Part shown: piece by piece, positions 1-8,112 of the stretch
Layout of the letters: the number at the start of each line of letters is the position of its first letter
Numbering within the stretch: the first letter of the stretch is position 1
Source of the DNA: Flavobacterium alkalisoli
GTDB taxonomy: Bacteria > Bacteroidota > Bacteroidia > Flavobacteriales > Flavobacteriaceae
Length of the DNA stretch: 64,000 nucleotides
Reading direction: 5' to 3'
Assembly: GCF_008000935.1 (NCBI RefSeq)
Contig: NZ_CP042831.1
Span: forward strand, 3,286,001 to 3,350,000
Program-made: the position numbers and the translations under genes
The notes under the pieces: generated by a model
Seen by the model: only the letters and a program-made list of their open reading frames with translations
What the model was told of the DNA's origin: nothing
The model's database searches: none

Positions 1-401
1 AAGCCACTTCAAACTATATTGATCGTACCACTATGAATACCTGGGAAGATGCAAATGCTTATAAAGCTATCATCGGAAAAGGTAAAAAAACAATTGTTTT
101 TGGAGGACTTTGGACCAGTGTATGTATAGTAGGCCCGGTACTATCTGCAATTAACGACGGATATACAGTATACGTAATTACCGATGCCAGCGGAGATGTA
201 TCTAAAGAAGCACATGAAATGGCTGTTACAAGAATGGTACAGGCAGGTGCTACACCAATTACTTCTTTACAGTACTTACTAGAGCTGCAACGCGACTGGG
301 CTCGCCAGGAAACCTATAAGGCCGTTACCGATTTGGTTAAAAAATACGGAGGTGCTTATGGTGTTGGTGTTCAGTATGCTCATGATATGCTAAAACATTA
401 A
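1..401 (+). CDS. isochorismatase-family (YcaC-like) cysteine hydrolase, 3' part
   Basis: The reading frame is open from base 3, so the 5' end lies outside the window and the internal ATG at 33 is not the true start. The visible ~132 residues carry the C-terminal half of a YcaC-type isochorismatase fold: the nucleophile loop reads GGLWTSVCIVGP, with the catalytic-type Cys after SV, followed by the family signatures DASGDVSKEAHEMA and LLELQRDWARQETY. YcaC relatives are soluble hydrolases of unsettled substrate. A strong hairpin terminator follows 20 bases downstream, so this gene ends its own transcript and is separate from the amidohydrolase operon. Family assignment is confident from motifs; the substrate is unknown. 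Confidence 0.82.
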   Translation, partial: ATSNYIDRTTMNTWEDANAYKAIIGKGKKTIVFGGLWTSVCIVGPVLSAINDGYTVYVITDASGDVSKEAHEMAVTRMVQAGATPITSLQYLLELQRDWARQETYKAVTDLVKKYGGAYGVGVQYAHDMLKH

Positions 402-421
402 TAGCTGCTTTTTATTTCTGC

Positions 422-475
422 AAAAAGGCTGTGTATACCCTTATTCAACTTCCTAATTTAATACACAGCCTTTTT
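422..475 (+). terminator. rho-independent terminator after the YcaC-like gene
   Basis: A perfect 15-bp stem, AAAAAGGCTGTGTAT at 422-436 and its complement at 461-475, encloses a 24-base loop. The 3' arm ends in a T run. It sits between the hydrolase stop and the next ATG. Confidence 0.75.
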
Positions 476-512
476 CTCCTTTCAACAATCAATTCACCTA
501 AAAAAACTAAAA

Positions 513-2312
513 ATGAAACAACGTATTACCCTTTTTGCATTATTGTTTTTTGCAGTATCGGCTATGGCTCAGTCTCCTGACCTGATAGTGTATAATGCCA
601 AAATACATACGCTGGATAACAACAATACCATTAGCCAGGCCATAGCAGTTGCTAACGGAAAAATCATAAAAACCGGAAATGATAAACAGATACTTAAACT
701 TAAAGGTAAAAGTACAACTGTTATAGATGCTCATGGTAAAACCATGATTCCGGGAATTTTTGACTCTCACATGCATATAATCAGAGGCGGACGTTTCTTT
801 AATACTGAACTACGTTGGGATGGTGTTCGTTCTCTTCAAAAAGCTCTTACCATGCTTAAAGAACAGGCACAACGTACCCCTAAAGGCCAGTGGGTTCGTG
901 TAGTGGGCGGATGGAACGCATGGCAGTTTGAAGAAAAAAGGCTTCCTACCCTACAGGAAATAAACGAGGCTACAGGCGATGTACCAACCTTTATACTGCA
1001 CCTTTACGGGCATGCTTATCTCAACAAGGCCGGATTAAAAGCCCTGAATATTAATTCAGAAACTCCAAATCCATTTGGCGGGCTTATAGAAAAAGATATT
1101 TACGGAAACCCTACAGGATTACTGGTGGCAGAACCAAATGCTTTTATTCTTTATTCTACACTTTCCAAATTACCTGAACTTACCGAAGAACAAAAAACAA
1201 ACTCTACCAAATTGTTTATGACAGAAATGAATCGTTTGGGGGTTACAGCCATTATGGATGCCGGAGGAGGATTTCAAAACTATCCGGATGATTATGGCAT
1301 TACCACAAAACTTTGTGAAAGTAATGAGCTAACCATAAGGATGCCCTATTATCTGTTTGCACAAAAAGCAGGAAGTGAACTTGCCGATTATACCCGCTGG
1401 ATCAGTTCGGTAGAAATAGGACAGGGTTGTGATGTACCTGATGATGGAGTTAAACGATTTGGTAAAATGCCCAAGATGGAATATCATGTTCAGGGAGGCG
1501 GAGAAAACCTGGTAATGAGCGCAGGAGATTTTGAAAACTTTGATAAGCCTAGGCCTGATTTAAATCCTGCCATGGAACAGCAGCTTAAAGCTGTACTTTC
1601 CCTACTTATAAAAAACAGATGGCCTTTCAGGCTACATGCTACTTACAACGAAAGTATTACCCGTTTTTTAAATGTTATTGAAGAGATAGATAAAGAAACG
1701 CCTTTGGACGGCCTGCTTTGGTTCTTTGATCATGCCGAAACCATATCCGATGAAAACCTGCAAAGGGTAAAGGCATTAGGAGGCGGTATTGCCATACAGC
1801 ACAGGATGGCCTATCAGGGTGAGAACTTCATAAAACGCTATGGCAAGGCTGCGGCGGCAAAAACAGTACCTCTCAAAAAAATGATGGATATGGGTATTAA
1901 AGTCGGTATGGGTACAGACGGTACTCGTGTGGCAAGCTACAACCCATGGGTAGGCTTGTACTGGCTTACTACCGGAAAAACACTTGGCGGACTTAAATAT
2001 ATGGCTGAAGAAAACATACAGGACAGAACGGCTGCAATAAAACTATTCACTCAGGGAAGTGCTGCCCTTGTACGCCTGGATGCCGACAGAGGCATGCTTA
2101 AAGAAAAATATCTGGCCGATTTTATACTGCTTTCAGACGATTACTTTACTGTACCCGAAGACAGGATACTCAACATGCAATCGGTTTTAACGGTGGTTAA
2201 TGGTAAGGTAGTATATGGTAATAATGAATTTGAGCAGTATGGCCCTGAAAAATTAAAAGCTATCCCGGAATGGAGTCCTGTTAATTATTATGGGGGGTAT
2301 CAAAACAAGTAA
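513..2312 (+). CDS. secreted amidohydrolase family 3 (YtcJ-like) metal-dependent hydrolase
   Basis: The 599-residue protein has an N-terminal signal peptide ending near AMAQ (residue 20). A composite amidohydrolase domain follows: the small beta domain opens with DLIVYNAKIHTLD, then the metal-binding HxH appears as DSHMH (H86, H88). A later segment, GMGTDGTRVASYNPW, fits the metal Asp region, and the C-terminus closes with the usual ADFILL strand pairing. The family (YtcJ, formamide deformylases) hydrolyses C-N bonds, but the substrate cannot be read from sequence. Export to the periplasm is inferred from the signal peptide. It is the first gene of a tight same-strand set: the DoxX gene starts 3 bases after its stop, suggesting one transcript. 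The start is an A-rich Bacteroidota-type context. Confidence 0.85.
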   Translation: MKQRITLFALLFFAVSAMAQSPDLIVYNAKIHTLDNNNTISQAIAVANGKIIKTGNDKQILKLKGKSTTVIDAHGKTMIPGIFDSHMHIIRGGRFFNTELRWDGVRSLQKALTMLKEQAQRTPKGQWVRVVGGWNAWQFEEKRLPTLQEINEATGDVPTFILHLYGHAYLNKAGLKALNINSETPNPFGGLIEKDIYGNPTGLLVAEPNAFILYSTLSKLPELTEEQKTNSTKLFMTEMNRLGVTAIMDAGGGFQNYPDDYGITTKLCESNELTIRMPYYLFAQKAGSELADYTRWISSVEIGQGCDVPDDGVKRFGKMPKMEYHVQGGGENLVMSAGDFENFDKPRPDLNPAMEQQLKAVLSLLIKNRWPFRLHATYNESITRFLNVIEEIDKETPLDGLLWFFDHAETISDENLQRVKALGGGIAIQHRMAYQGENFIKRYGKAAAAKTVPLKKMMDMGIKVGMGTDGTRVASYNPWVGLYWLTTGKTLGGLKYMAEENIQDRTAAIKLFTQGSAALVRLDADRGMLKEKYLADFILLSDDYFTVPEDRILNMQSVLTVVNGKVVYGNNEFEQYGPEKLKAIPEWSPVNYYGGYQNK

Positions 2313-2315
2313 GTC

Positions 2316-2741
2316 ATGAAAGTTATTCAGTTACATAGTCATATTGAAAGTTCTGTTAACGATTTAGCTTTGTTAGCCTTTCGTGTAGCTGTTTCGGCTC
2401 AGCTTATTGTCGTTCACGGTTTAAAAAAACTGGGAATTGGGGTTACTCAGGCAGAAAATGTGCCTAATCCGCTGCATCTGCCACAGGCCATAAACCAAGT
2501 ATTTGCAACCAGTTCTAATGTAATTTTCCCCTTGTTTATCATCTTTGGAGTTCTTACCAGGCTGGCTACATTACCTATACTGGCCGTAACACTAACAGGT
2601 TACTTTATTGTTCATGGTAACGATCCGCTTCTGGAAAGAGATGTCCCTTTTATGTATAGTATAGTCTTTTTACTGATACTCATTTTAGGTCCGGGAAAAT
2701 ACTCTATAGATAACATATTACATCGCAAACAGTTTGAATAA
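2316..2741 (+). CDS. DoxX family membrane protein
   Basis: The 141-residue hydrophobic protein has about four membrane segments, including a long stretch around residues 66-95 and another near 113-131. The first helix carries FRVAVSAQLIVVHGLKKL, which resembles the DoxX opening helix with its gly-lys end. DoxX proteins are small inner-membrane proteins of mostly unclear role, some linked to redox defence. It starts 3 bases after the amidohydrolase stop and ends 8 bases before the porin start, so co-translation is likely. The family call rests on size, topology and the first-helix pattern. Confidence 0.72.
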   Translation: MKVIQLHSHIESSVNDLALLAFRVAVSAQLIVVHGLKKLGIGVTQAENVPNPLHLPQAINQVFATSSNVIFPLFIIFGVLTRLATLPILAVTLTGYFIVHGNDPLLERDVPFMYSIVFLLILILGPGKYSIDNILHRKQFE

Positions 2742-2749
2742 ACTCCATA

Positions 2750-4117
2750 ATGAAAATAACGGCTATCATACTGTTTCTATTAATAATAACCGGAGTACAG
2801 GCACAGAAAACTCCTGTATTTCATTCTCTTAGGTATAATGATGATTTTGGTTATCTGGTAACAGATTCTACCTCTTCATTTTACAAAAAAATCAAGTATT
2901 TACCATTAGGCAATAATACTAACAATTATATATCCTCAGGCGGTGAAATACGCTTTCAGTATATAAATACCATTAATGAAAAATGGGGTGATGATTCTAC
3001 AGGAAATGACGGTTACTTAATGACAAGATATCTGGCACACCTTCATTTACATACTAAATATATAAGGTTATTTTTTCAGTTACAAAGCAGCTTTGCATAC
3101 AGTAAGATTGATGTGAGCCCTGTTGATGAAAACCCCCTGGATGTTCATCAATTATTTGCTGATGTGGTTTTTATGCAACAACAGAACTCCGAGGTGTTTT
3201 TTAGGTTTGGACGGCAGGAAATATTGTTTGGTTCCCAAAGGCTTGTAAGCGTACGGGAAGGCCCTAACAGCAGACTGGCTTTTGACGGAGGTACAATTAC
3301 TTATACCTCTGCAAATACTACCAACTGTTTGTTCTATACTCATCCCGTTGCTAACAGGCCCGAGGTTTTTGATGATCGCTTTAATACTGATGCAAAGCTG
3401 TGGGGTAACTATTTGGTTTTAAAAAATATTCCCTTTTTACAAAACATTGATTTGTACTATTTGGGACTATATAAAAAACAAGCCGCTTTTAACGATGCTT
3501 CCGGTAAAGAAGTACGCCATTCCACAGGTATCCGCATCTGGAAAAACAAAGGTTCATGGCAATATGACTTTGAAGCAGTGGCTCAGTTTGGTAAAATGGA
3601 AGACAAAACCATTAGTGCCTGGACTTTGTCTTCCAATACCAGCTATCGGTTTTCAAATATAAAATTCAGTCCGGTGGCAGGGCTGAAAACAGAAATAATA
3701 TCCGGCGACAGGCATGCCGATGACAATAAACTTGAAACGTTTAACCCGCTATACCCCAGAGGGGCCTACTTTGGTTTGGTGGCATTGATAGGCCCTTCTA
3801 ATTTATTTGATATTCATCCTTCATTGGAAATAAACATCAATAAAAGGATTACTGCGGGTATTGATTATGATTTCTTTTGGCGGTGGAGTACTAACGATGG
3901 TATATATGCCCCTAACGTACAATTGCTATATGATGGTCAGGGATTAAGTGAAAAATTCATCGGTACTCAGCTTGCGGCAGATATCAACTTTGATGTAAAT
4001 GCTTTTTTATCCCTAACAGTAGAAGGTGCCTGGTTTAACTCAGGACCTTTTATTAAAGAAGCCGGAACAGGTAAAGATTATTATTACGGTGCTTTTACGG
4101 CACAACTAAGATTCTAA
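2750..4117 (+). CDS. alginate-export-type outer membrane porin
   Basis: The 455-residue protein has a signal peptide ending at VQAQ (residue 19) and a beta-strand-rich body with alternating hydrophobic residues. It contains GGEIRFQYIN near the start and RFGRQEILFGSQRLV in the middle, both typical of the alginate_export (AlgE-like) barrel family. The last residue is Phe (AQLRF), as expected for an outer-membrane barrel. Members in Bacteroidota often serve as substrate-specific outer-membrane channels rather than alginate exporters. Being between the amidohydrolase/DoxX genes and an esterase suggests it admits the substrate of those enzymes, which is inference only. Confidence 0.75.
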   Translation: MKITAIILFLLIITGVQAQKTPVFHSLRYNDDFGYLVTDSTSSFYKKIKYLPLGNNTNNYISSGGEIRFQYINTINEKWGDDSTGNDGYLMTRYLAHLHLHTKYIRLFFQLQSSFAYSKIDVSPVDENPLDVHQLFADVVFMQQQNSEVFFRFGRQEILFGSQRLVSVREGPNSRLAFDGGTITYTSANTTNCLFYTHPVANRPEVFDDRFNTDAKLWGNYLVLKNIPFLQNIDLYYLGLYKKQAAFNDASGKEVRHSTGIRIWKNKGSWQYDFEAVAQFGKMEDKTISAWTLSSNTSYRFSNIKFSPVAGLKTEIISGDRHADDNKLETFNPLYPRGAYFGLVALIGPSNLFDIHPSLEININKRITAGIDYDFFWRWSTNDGIYAPNVQLLYDGQGLSEKFIGTQLAADINFDVNAFLSLTVEGAWFNSGPFIKEAGTGKDYYYGAFTAQLRF

Positions 4118-4149
4118 ACATCTATTTATTAACATAAATCTCATAAATC

Positions 4150-5226
4150 ATGAAAACAATTTTAAATTATGCTCCCGCAGCTTTGCTGTTTTCGGCATTA
4201 ACATCCTGCGGAGACGGCTCAGGTCCCGGTATTTCCATAAAAACACAAGTTGATACAAACCAAGTCGTTAACTTTAAGGAAGACCCCCGCATTGATACCG
4301 GAACTAAAAAATTCCTTACTGCATTAAACTCCGGAGGAGCACCCCTTGAAACACTTTCTAAAGAAGAGGCACGCGCTGTACTTGTTAACGCTCAGGCATC
4401 GGTAGAAGTTGACCTTTCCGGCATTGAGGAATCGGAAAAAACTATTACTGTTGACGGACACGAAATTAAACTGAACATTGTTCGTCCTGCCGGAGTTACA
4501 GAAAAACTTCCTGTTTTTATGTATATACACGGTGGCGGTTGGATTTTAGGCGACTACCCTACCCATAAACGTATGGTTAGAGATCTTGTGGTATTAAGTG
4601 GTGCTGTTGCAGTATTTGTAAATTATACCCCTTCTCCCGAAGCACACTACCCGGTTGCTGTCAACGAAATATATGCCGCAACTAAATGGGTATCAGAAAA
4701 CGGAAATGAAATTAATGTAGACGGATCTAAGTTAGGAATTGTAGGGAATAGTGTGGGTGGTAATATGGCTGCTGCAACTTCACTATTAGCTAAAGAGAAA
4801 AACGGACCTGAAATTAAAGTTCAGGTTTTACTTTGGCCTGTCGCCGATGCTTCATTTGATAACGAATCTTATCAGCAATTTGCTACTGATCGTTTCCTTA
4901 CAGCATCACTTATGAAATGGATGTACGATCAATACACTACTGATTTAGAATTACGTAAAGATTATCATATCTCTTTAGTGAATGCTACAAAAGAACAGTT
5001 ACAGGGATTACCTCCTACTTTAATACAAACAGCTGAAAATGACATTCTTCGTGATGAAGGAGAACTTTATGGGCGTAAGCTTGACGAAGCTGGTGTTCCC
5101 GTAACAACAGTAAGATACAATGGTATGATTCACGATTTTGGGCTGTTAAACGCGCTTGCCGAGTTACCAACCACAAAATCACTGTTTGAGCATAGTGCTG
5201 CAGAACTTAAAAAATATTTAAAGTAA
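4150..5226 (+). CDS. alpha/beta-hydrolase lipoprotein, hormone-sensitive-lipase (HSL) type esterase
   Basis: The 358-residue protein begins with a lipoprotein signal, ALTSC, giving Cys20 as the lipidation site. The oxyanion-hole motif HGGGW is at 127-131. The nucleophile elbow reads GNSVGG with Ser201, where GDSAGG is usual in the HSL family. Asp299 (TAENDILRDEG) and His329 (GMIHDFG) complete the triad. It is therefore a probable carboxylesterase or acetyl-hydrolase anchored in a membrane and facing the periplasm or surface. It follows the porin by 32 bases and ends the operon before a strong terminator. Confidence 0.85.
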   Translation: MKTILNYAPAALLFSALTSCGDGSGPGISIKTQVDTNQVVNFKEDPRIDTGTKKFLTALNSGGAPLETLSKEEARAVLVNAQASVEVDLSGIEESEKTITVDGHEIKLNIVRPAGVTEKLPVFMYIHGGGWILGDYPTHKRMVRDLVVLSGAVAVFVNYTPSPEAHYPVAVNEIYAATKWVSENGNEINVDGSKLGIVGNSVGGNMAAATSLLAKEKNGPEIKVQVLLWPVADASFDNESYQQFATDRFLTASLMKWMYDQYTTDLELRKDYHISLVNATKEQLQGLPPTLIQTAENDILRDEGELYGRKLDEAGVPVTTVRYNGMIHDFGLLNALAELPTTKSLFEHSAAELKKYLK

Positions 5227-5243
5227 TTTTTCTCTATATCCCC

Positions 5244-5279
5244 AAAAGGGTGGAGTTTCAGTTGAAAGTCCACCCTTTT
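5244..5279 (+). terminator. terminator of the amidohydrolase-esterase operon
   Basis: An 11-bp stem, AAAAGGGTGGA (5244-5254) with TCCACCCTTTT (5269-5279), is followed by further T residues. It lies 18 bases after the esterase stop. Confidence 0.7.
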
Positions 5280-5285
5280 TTTAAT

Positions 5286-5312
5286 AAAAAAACCCCAAAC
5301 TTATGTTTGGGG
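5286..5312 (-). terminator. terminator of the small secreted-protein gene on the minus strand
   Basis: CCCCAAAC (5293-5300) pairs with GTTTGGGG (5305-5312) around a TTAT loop. On the minus strand the hairpin is followed by a run of seven T (A run at 5286-5292). It serves the convergent gene that ends at 5382. Confidence 0.7.
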
Positions 5313-5381
5313 ATCCCTTCATCAACCAATTTTTTCCCTAACAAAATAACCAGCCTTTAAAAGTGGTTAGGGTCACCTTAA

Positions 5382-5822
5382 TTATTGTCCGGCAAATTGT
5401 GTAGATGCTTCAACTTTTGTTGCGTCCTGAAGTACATCCAGTTCTATCGCCTTACCGTCCTTATCAAAAACGAAGTATTGTAATCTTGGTTTACCATCGG
5501 CATACCTGTATTCTGTGGTGTATCTAGTATTACCATCCTGTACTTCTTTTTTAAGGACTTCATAACTTACGGGAGAAGGCAATTGCTCTAATACCTGAGG
5601 TATTACATAAATATTCATTCCCTGCGGAATATTAGGGTGGATTTTTACATTGGGATCAAGGATATTCTCAATTAGTGAATAATCTTTATCCTTAAAAGCA
5701 TTAAAGATGGCATCGAGCTCTTTGGTATAATCTTTATCCTGAGCAAAAGCAGAACCGCTTACAATTAACAGCGCTAAAAAAATCCCTTTTTTAATCGCTT
5801 TTATTACATTATTTGTTTTCAT
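5382..5822 (-). CDS. small secreted protein, possibly NTF2/SnoaL-like
   Basis: The 146-residue protein has a signal peptide cleaved after AFAQ (about residue 28). The mature part starts with a helical region ending in LDAIFNAFKDKDYSLIENILDPNVKI, which reads like the helix pair and first strand of an NTF2/SnoaL-type cone fold. Two beta hairpins with a YEVLKK...YTTEYRY pattern follow. I do not recognise a defined family and no catalytic residues are obvious. It has its own promoter-like element (5857-5864) and terminator, so it seems to be a single-gene unit placed after the sigma-54 regulator. Function unknown. Confidence 0.6.
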   Translation of the reverse strand: MKTNNVIKAIKKGIFLALLIVSGSAFAQDKDYTKELDAIFNAFKDKDYSLIENILDPNVKIHPNIPQGMNIYVIPQVLEQLPSPVSYEVLKKEVQDGNTRYTTEYRYADGKPRLQYFVFDKDGKAIELDVLQDATKVEASTQFAGQ

Positions 5823-5856
5823 ATTTAATAGTTTTTATTTGTTTAAATCTTATACC

Positions 5857-5864
5857 CAAAATTA
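5857..5864 (-). promoter_or_regulatory. -7 promoter element of the small secreted-protein gene
   Basis: On the minus strand this reads TAATTTTG, an exact match to the Bacteroidota -7 consensus TAnnTTTG. A TTG lies 16 bases further upstream. The inferred transcript start leaves a leader of about 30 bases. Confidence 0.45.
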
Positions 5865-5932
5865 ACAACTACATGAAAAACAAATGGTTATTTACTTATA
5901 AGCTATGTTATTTTATGTTAATGCCATTAAAT

Positions 5933-5955
5933 AAAAAAGCAGCCCTTACAGCTGC
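5933..5955 (-). terminator. terminator of the sigma-54 response regulator gene
   Basis: GCAGC (5939-5943) pairs with GCTGC (5951-5955). On the minus strand the hairpin is followed by a six-T run. It starts 9 bases after the regulator's stop codon. Confidence 0.6.
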
Positions 5956-5963
5956 CTCTATTT

Positions 5964-7934
5964 TTATAGATAATTGCGATTAATGCCCAGTTTTTTCATT
6001 TTAGAATTCAATGTGGTGGGAGGCACATTAAGTAGTTCTGCAGCCCCGCCTACTCCCCATATTTTACCATTACATTTTTTTAGTACTGCTATAATATGGT
6101 CGCGTTCATTTTCCTGTATACTCTTAATTTGCATGGTAGTAGTATTGTATACCGAGTTATACATACCATTATTATTATGTTCATGTCCTAATTGCATAAT
6201 CTGCCCTATAGTATCACTTTTTGAAAGTAATACACTCCGTTCAATAATATTTTCAAGTTCCCTTATATTACCCGGCCAACTATAACACAGTAACTGTTGC
6301 ATAACTTGAGGGGTCACTTCCTTAACCTCCCTACCAGATTTTTTATTACTCAGTTTTATAAAATGATTAACCAGTTCAGGAATGTCTTCTTTACGGTCAC
6401 GCAATGCGGGCATGTATACAGGAAAAACATTAAGCCTGTAATACAAGTCCAGCCTAAACCTGCCTTCTCCTATTTCCTTTTCAAGATTACAATTTGTGGC
6501 TGCTATAATTCTTACATCTGTTTTTATGGGCTGCCGGCCACCTACCCTTTCTATTTCCTTTTCCTGTAAAACTCTCAACAGCTTTGCCTGAAGTTCTAAA
6601 GGAAGTTCCCCTATCTCGTCTAAAAACAATGTACCGGTATCTGCCTGTTCAAACTTTCCTATTCTTTTATCTGCCGCACCTGTAAAAGCTCCTTTTTCAT
6701 GTCCGAATAATTCAGACTCTATAAGGCTGGCAGGTAATGCTGCACAGTTAATTTTAATAAACGGACGTTTAGCTCTGGGCGAAAGCTTATGGATACTGTC
6801 AGCTATACGTTCCTTACCTGTACCACTTTCACCTAAAATAAGAACAGAGGTATCAACAGGTGCAACCTGCGTTATATAGTCAAAAACATTAAGCAGTAAA
6901 TGGCTGTTTCCTACTATACCTTCAAATATATTTTCCTGAGCTACCTGTGCAGGGATATTTTTCCCACCGGTAAGTACTACCTTTTTCTCTTTTACTGTAA
7001 TATCAAAAAGGCAGTCTAAAGAAGCTGATAGCGGTTGAATCAATCGATTAGCCAAAGCTATATGTTGTGGTTCATAAGTATCGGGCCTTCGGCTGTAAAA
7101 GAAGAAATAAAACAATTCATCATTTGCCAGCATTACCGGTAATACCAAATTAGATTCTACTTTAAAAGTATCGGCAAAAAGCTTTTTAAGAGAAGGTGTC
7201 CTTATTATCCTCCTAAAATCATCCTCAGAATAATATACGGGAACATTATCTCTTTTGGTCTTTCTCTCCAAATCATTGATTTCGGAAAGCTTAAGGTTTG
7301 TTATTACCTGCAATTCATTAATACCTATGGTTTGGTATTCATTAAAGCCAATTCTCAGAAAACTAACAATATTATGTTCTCCTTCTGCTTTAGGGGGAAA
7401 TCCGCATACAACATAATCAAACGGAATGTAATCATTAAGCCCCTTACATACTTTTAGTAATTTTTCATTAACAGAAATATTTTCAGCAATAATTCCGCTT
7501 AATATTTTTTCCAGTTTAAGTTCTTTCCTCATTGCTGCCTCCATACTGTTCTCATGTCTGTATCGGGCAATTTCAAGAGTTACCAGTAAATCTTTTTCTC
7601 TAAAAGGCTTAACCAAAAAACCATAGGGTTGTGTAGCTTTTGCCTGTTCAAGTATTTTTTGGTTTGAGTTTGCCGAAATATATATAAAAGCAACTCCTAA
7701 CTTGCGTAAGTACTTCGCCAAATCTATACCGGTAGAAGGTCCTTTTAAAAATATATCTATTAAAACGAGAACAGGTCTTTCCTTCTCAATAATCTCTATT
7801 GCTTTCTCAACAGAACGTGCTATTCCGCAAACAACATAGCCTTCTCTTTCAAGCATGATCCTGATGTCGTTTGCTTCTATAAACTGATCCTCAACTATGA
7901 GAATTTTTTCTTTACTATTCGGTTGAGTAGCCAT
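5964..7934 (-). CDS. sigma-54-dependent response regulator (REC - GAF-like - AAA+ - Fis HTH)
   Basis: The 656-residue protein has an N-terminal receiver domain (about 10-125) with acidic pocket E15/D16 and phosphoacceptor Asp60 in VLVLIDIFLKG. A middle region of about 150-325 could be a GAF-like sensor. The sigma-54 AAA+ domain shows Walker A GESGTGKE near residue 368 and the sigma-54 contact loop GAFTGA near 414. The C-terminus is a Fis-type helix-turn-helix with GGAAELLNVPPTTLNSKMKK. It should activate RNA polymerase-sigma54 promoters when phosphorylated. No histidine kinase is adjacent. The neighbouring porin/amidohydrolase operon is a possible target, but I found no -24/-12 element in its upstream region. 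Confidence 0.9.
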   Translation of the reverse strand: MATQPNSKEKILIVEDQFIEANDIRIMLEREGYVVCGIARSVEKAIEIIEKERPVLVLIDIFLKGPSTGIDLAKYLRKLGVAFIYISANSNQKILEQAKATQPYGFLVKPFREKDLLVTLEIARYRHENSMEAAMRKELKLEKILSGIIAENISVNEKLLKVCKGLNDYIPFDYVVCGFPPKAEGEHNIVSFLRIGFNEYQTIGINELQVITNLKLSEINDLERKTKRDNVPVYYSEDDFRRIIRTPSLKKLFADTFKVESNLVLPVMLANDELFYFFFYSRRPDTYEPQHIALANRLIQPLSASLDCLFDITVKEKKVVLTGGKNIPAQVAQENIFEGIVGNSHLLLNVFDYITQVAPVDTSVLILGESGTGKERIADSIHKLSPRAKRPFIKINCAALPASLIESELFGHEKGAFTGAADKRIGKFEQADTGTLFLDEIGELPLELQAKLLRVLQEKEIERVGGRQPIKTDVRIIAATNCNLEKEIGEGRFRLDLYYRLNVFPVYMPALRDRKEDIPELVNHFIKLSNKKSGREVKEVTPQVMQQLLCYSWPGNIRELENIIERSVLLSKSDTIGQIMQLGHEHNNNGMYNSVYNTTTMQIKSIQENERDHIIAVLKKCNGKIWGVGGAAELLNVPPTTLNSKMKKLGINRNYL

Positions 7935-8062
7935 AAAGAAATCCTAATTAATCTTTAAATGTACGAAAATTATCAATAAATAATTCTCAATACTTACACT
8001 CAACCACAGCCAGTTTAATTTTTAGGTTTTCACTAATAAAATCAAAGTTTATTTTATAAAAC

Positions 8063-8094
8063 AAAAAGCCTGAGGTGATTTCCTCAGGCTTTTT
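8063..8094 (-). terminator. terminator after the lectin-domain T9SS gene
   Basis: AAAAAGCCTGAGG (8063-8075) pairs with CCTCAGGCTTTTT (8082-8094) around a six-base loop. T runs occur on both strands, so it can stop the minus-strand transcript ending at 8113. Confidence 0.75.
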
Positions 8095-8112
8095 TATCAT
8101 TTGTTTATTGTC

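Noticed and set aside
402..512. Sigma-54 promoter for the amidohydrolase operon
   Set aside because: I found no GG/GC -24/-12 pattern there, so control by the sigma-54 regulator remains unsupported.
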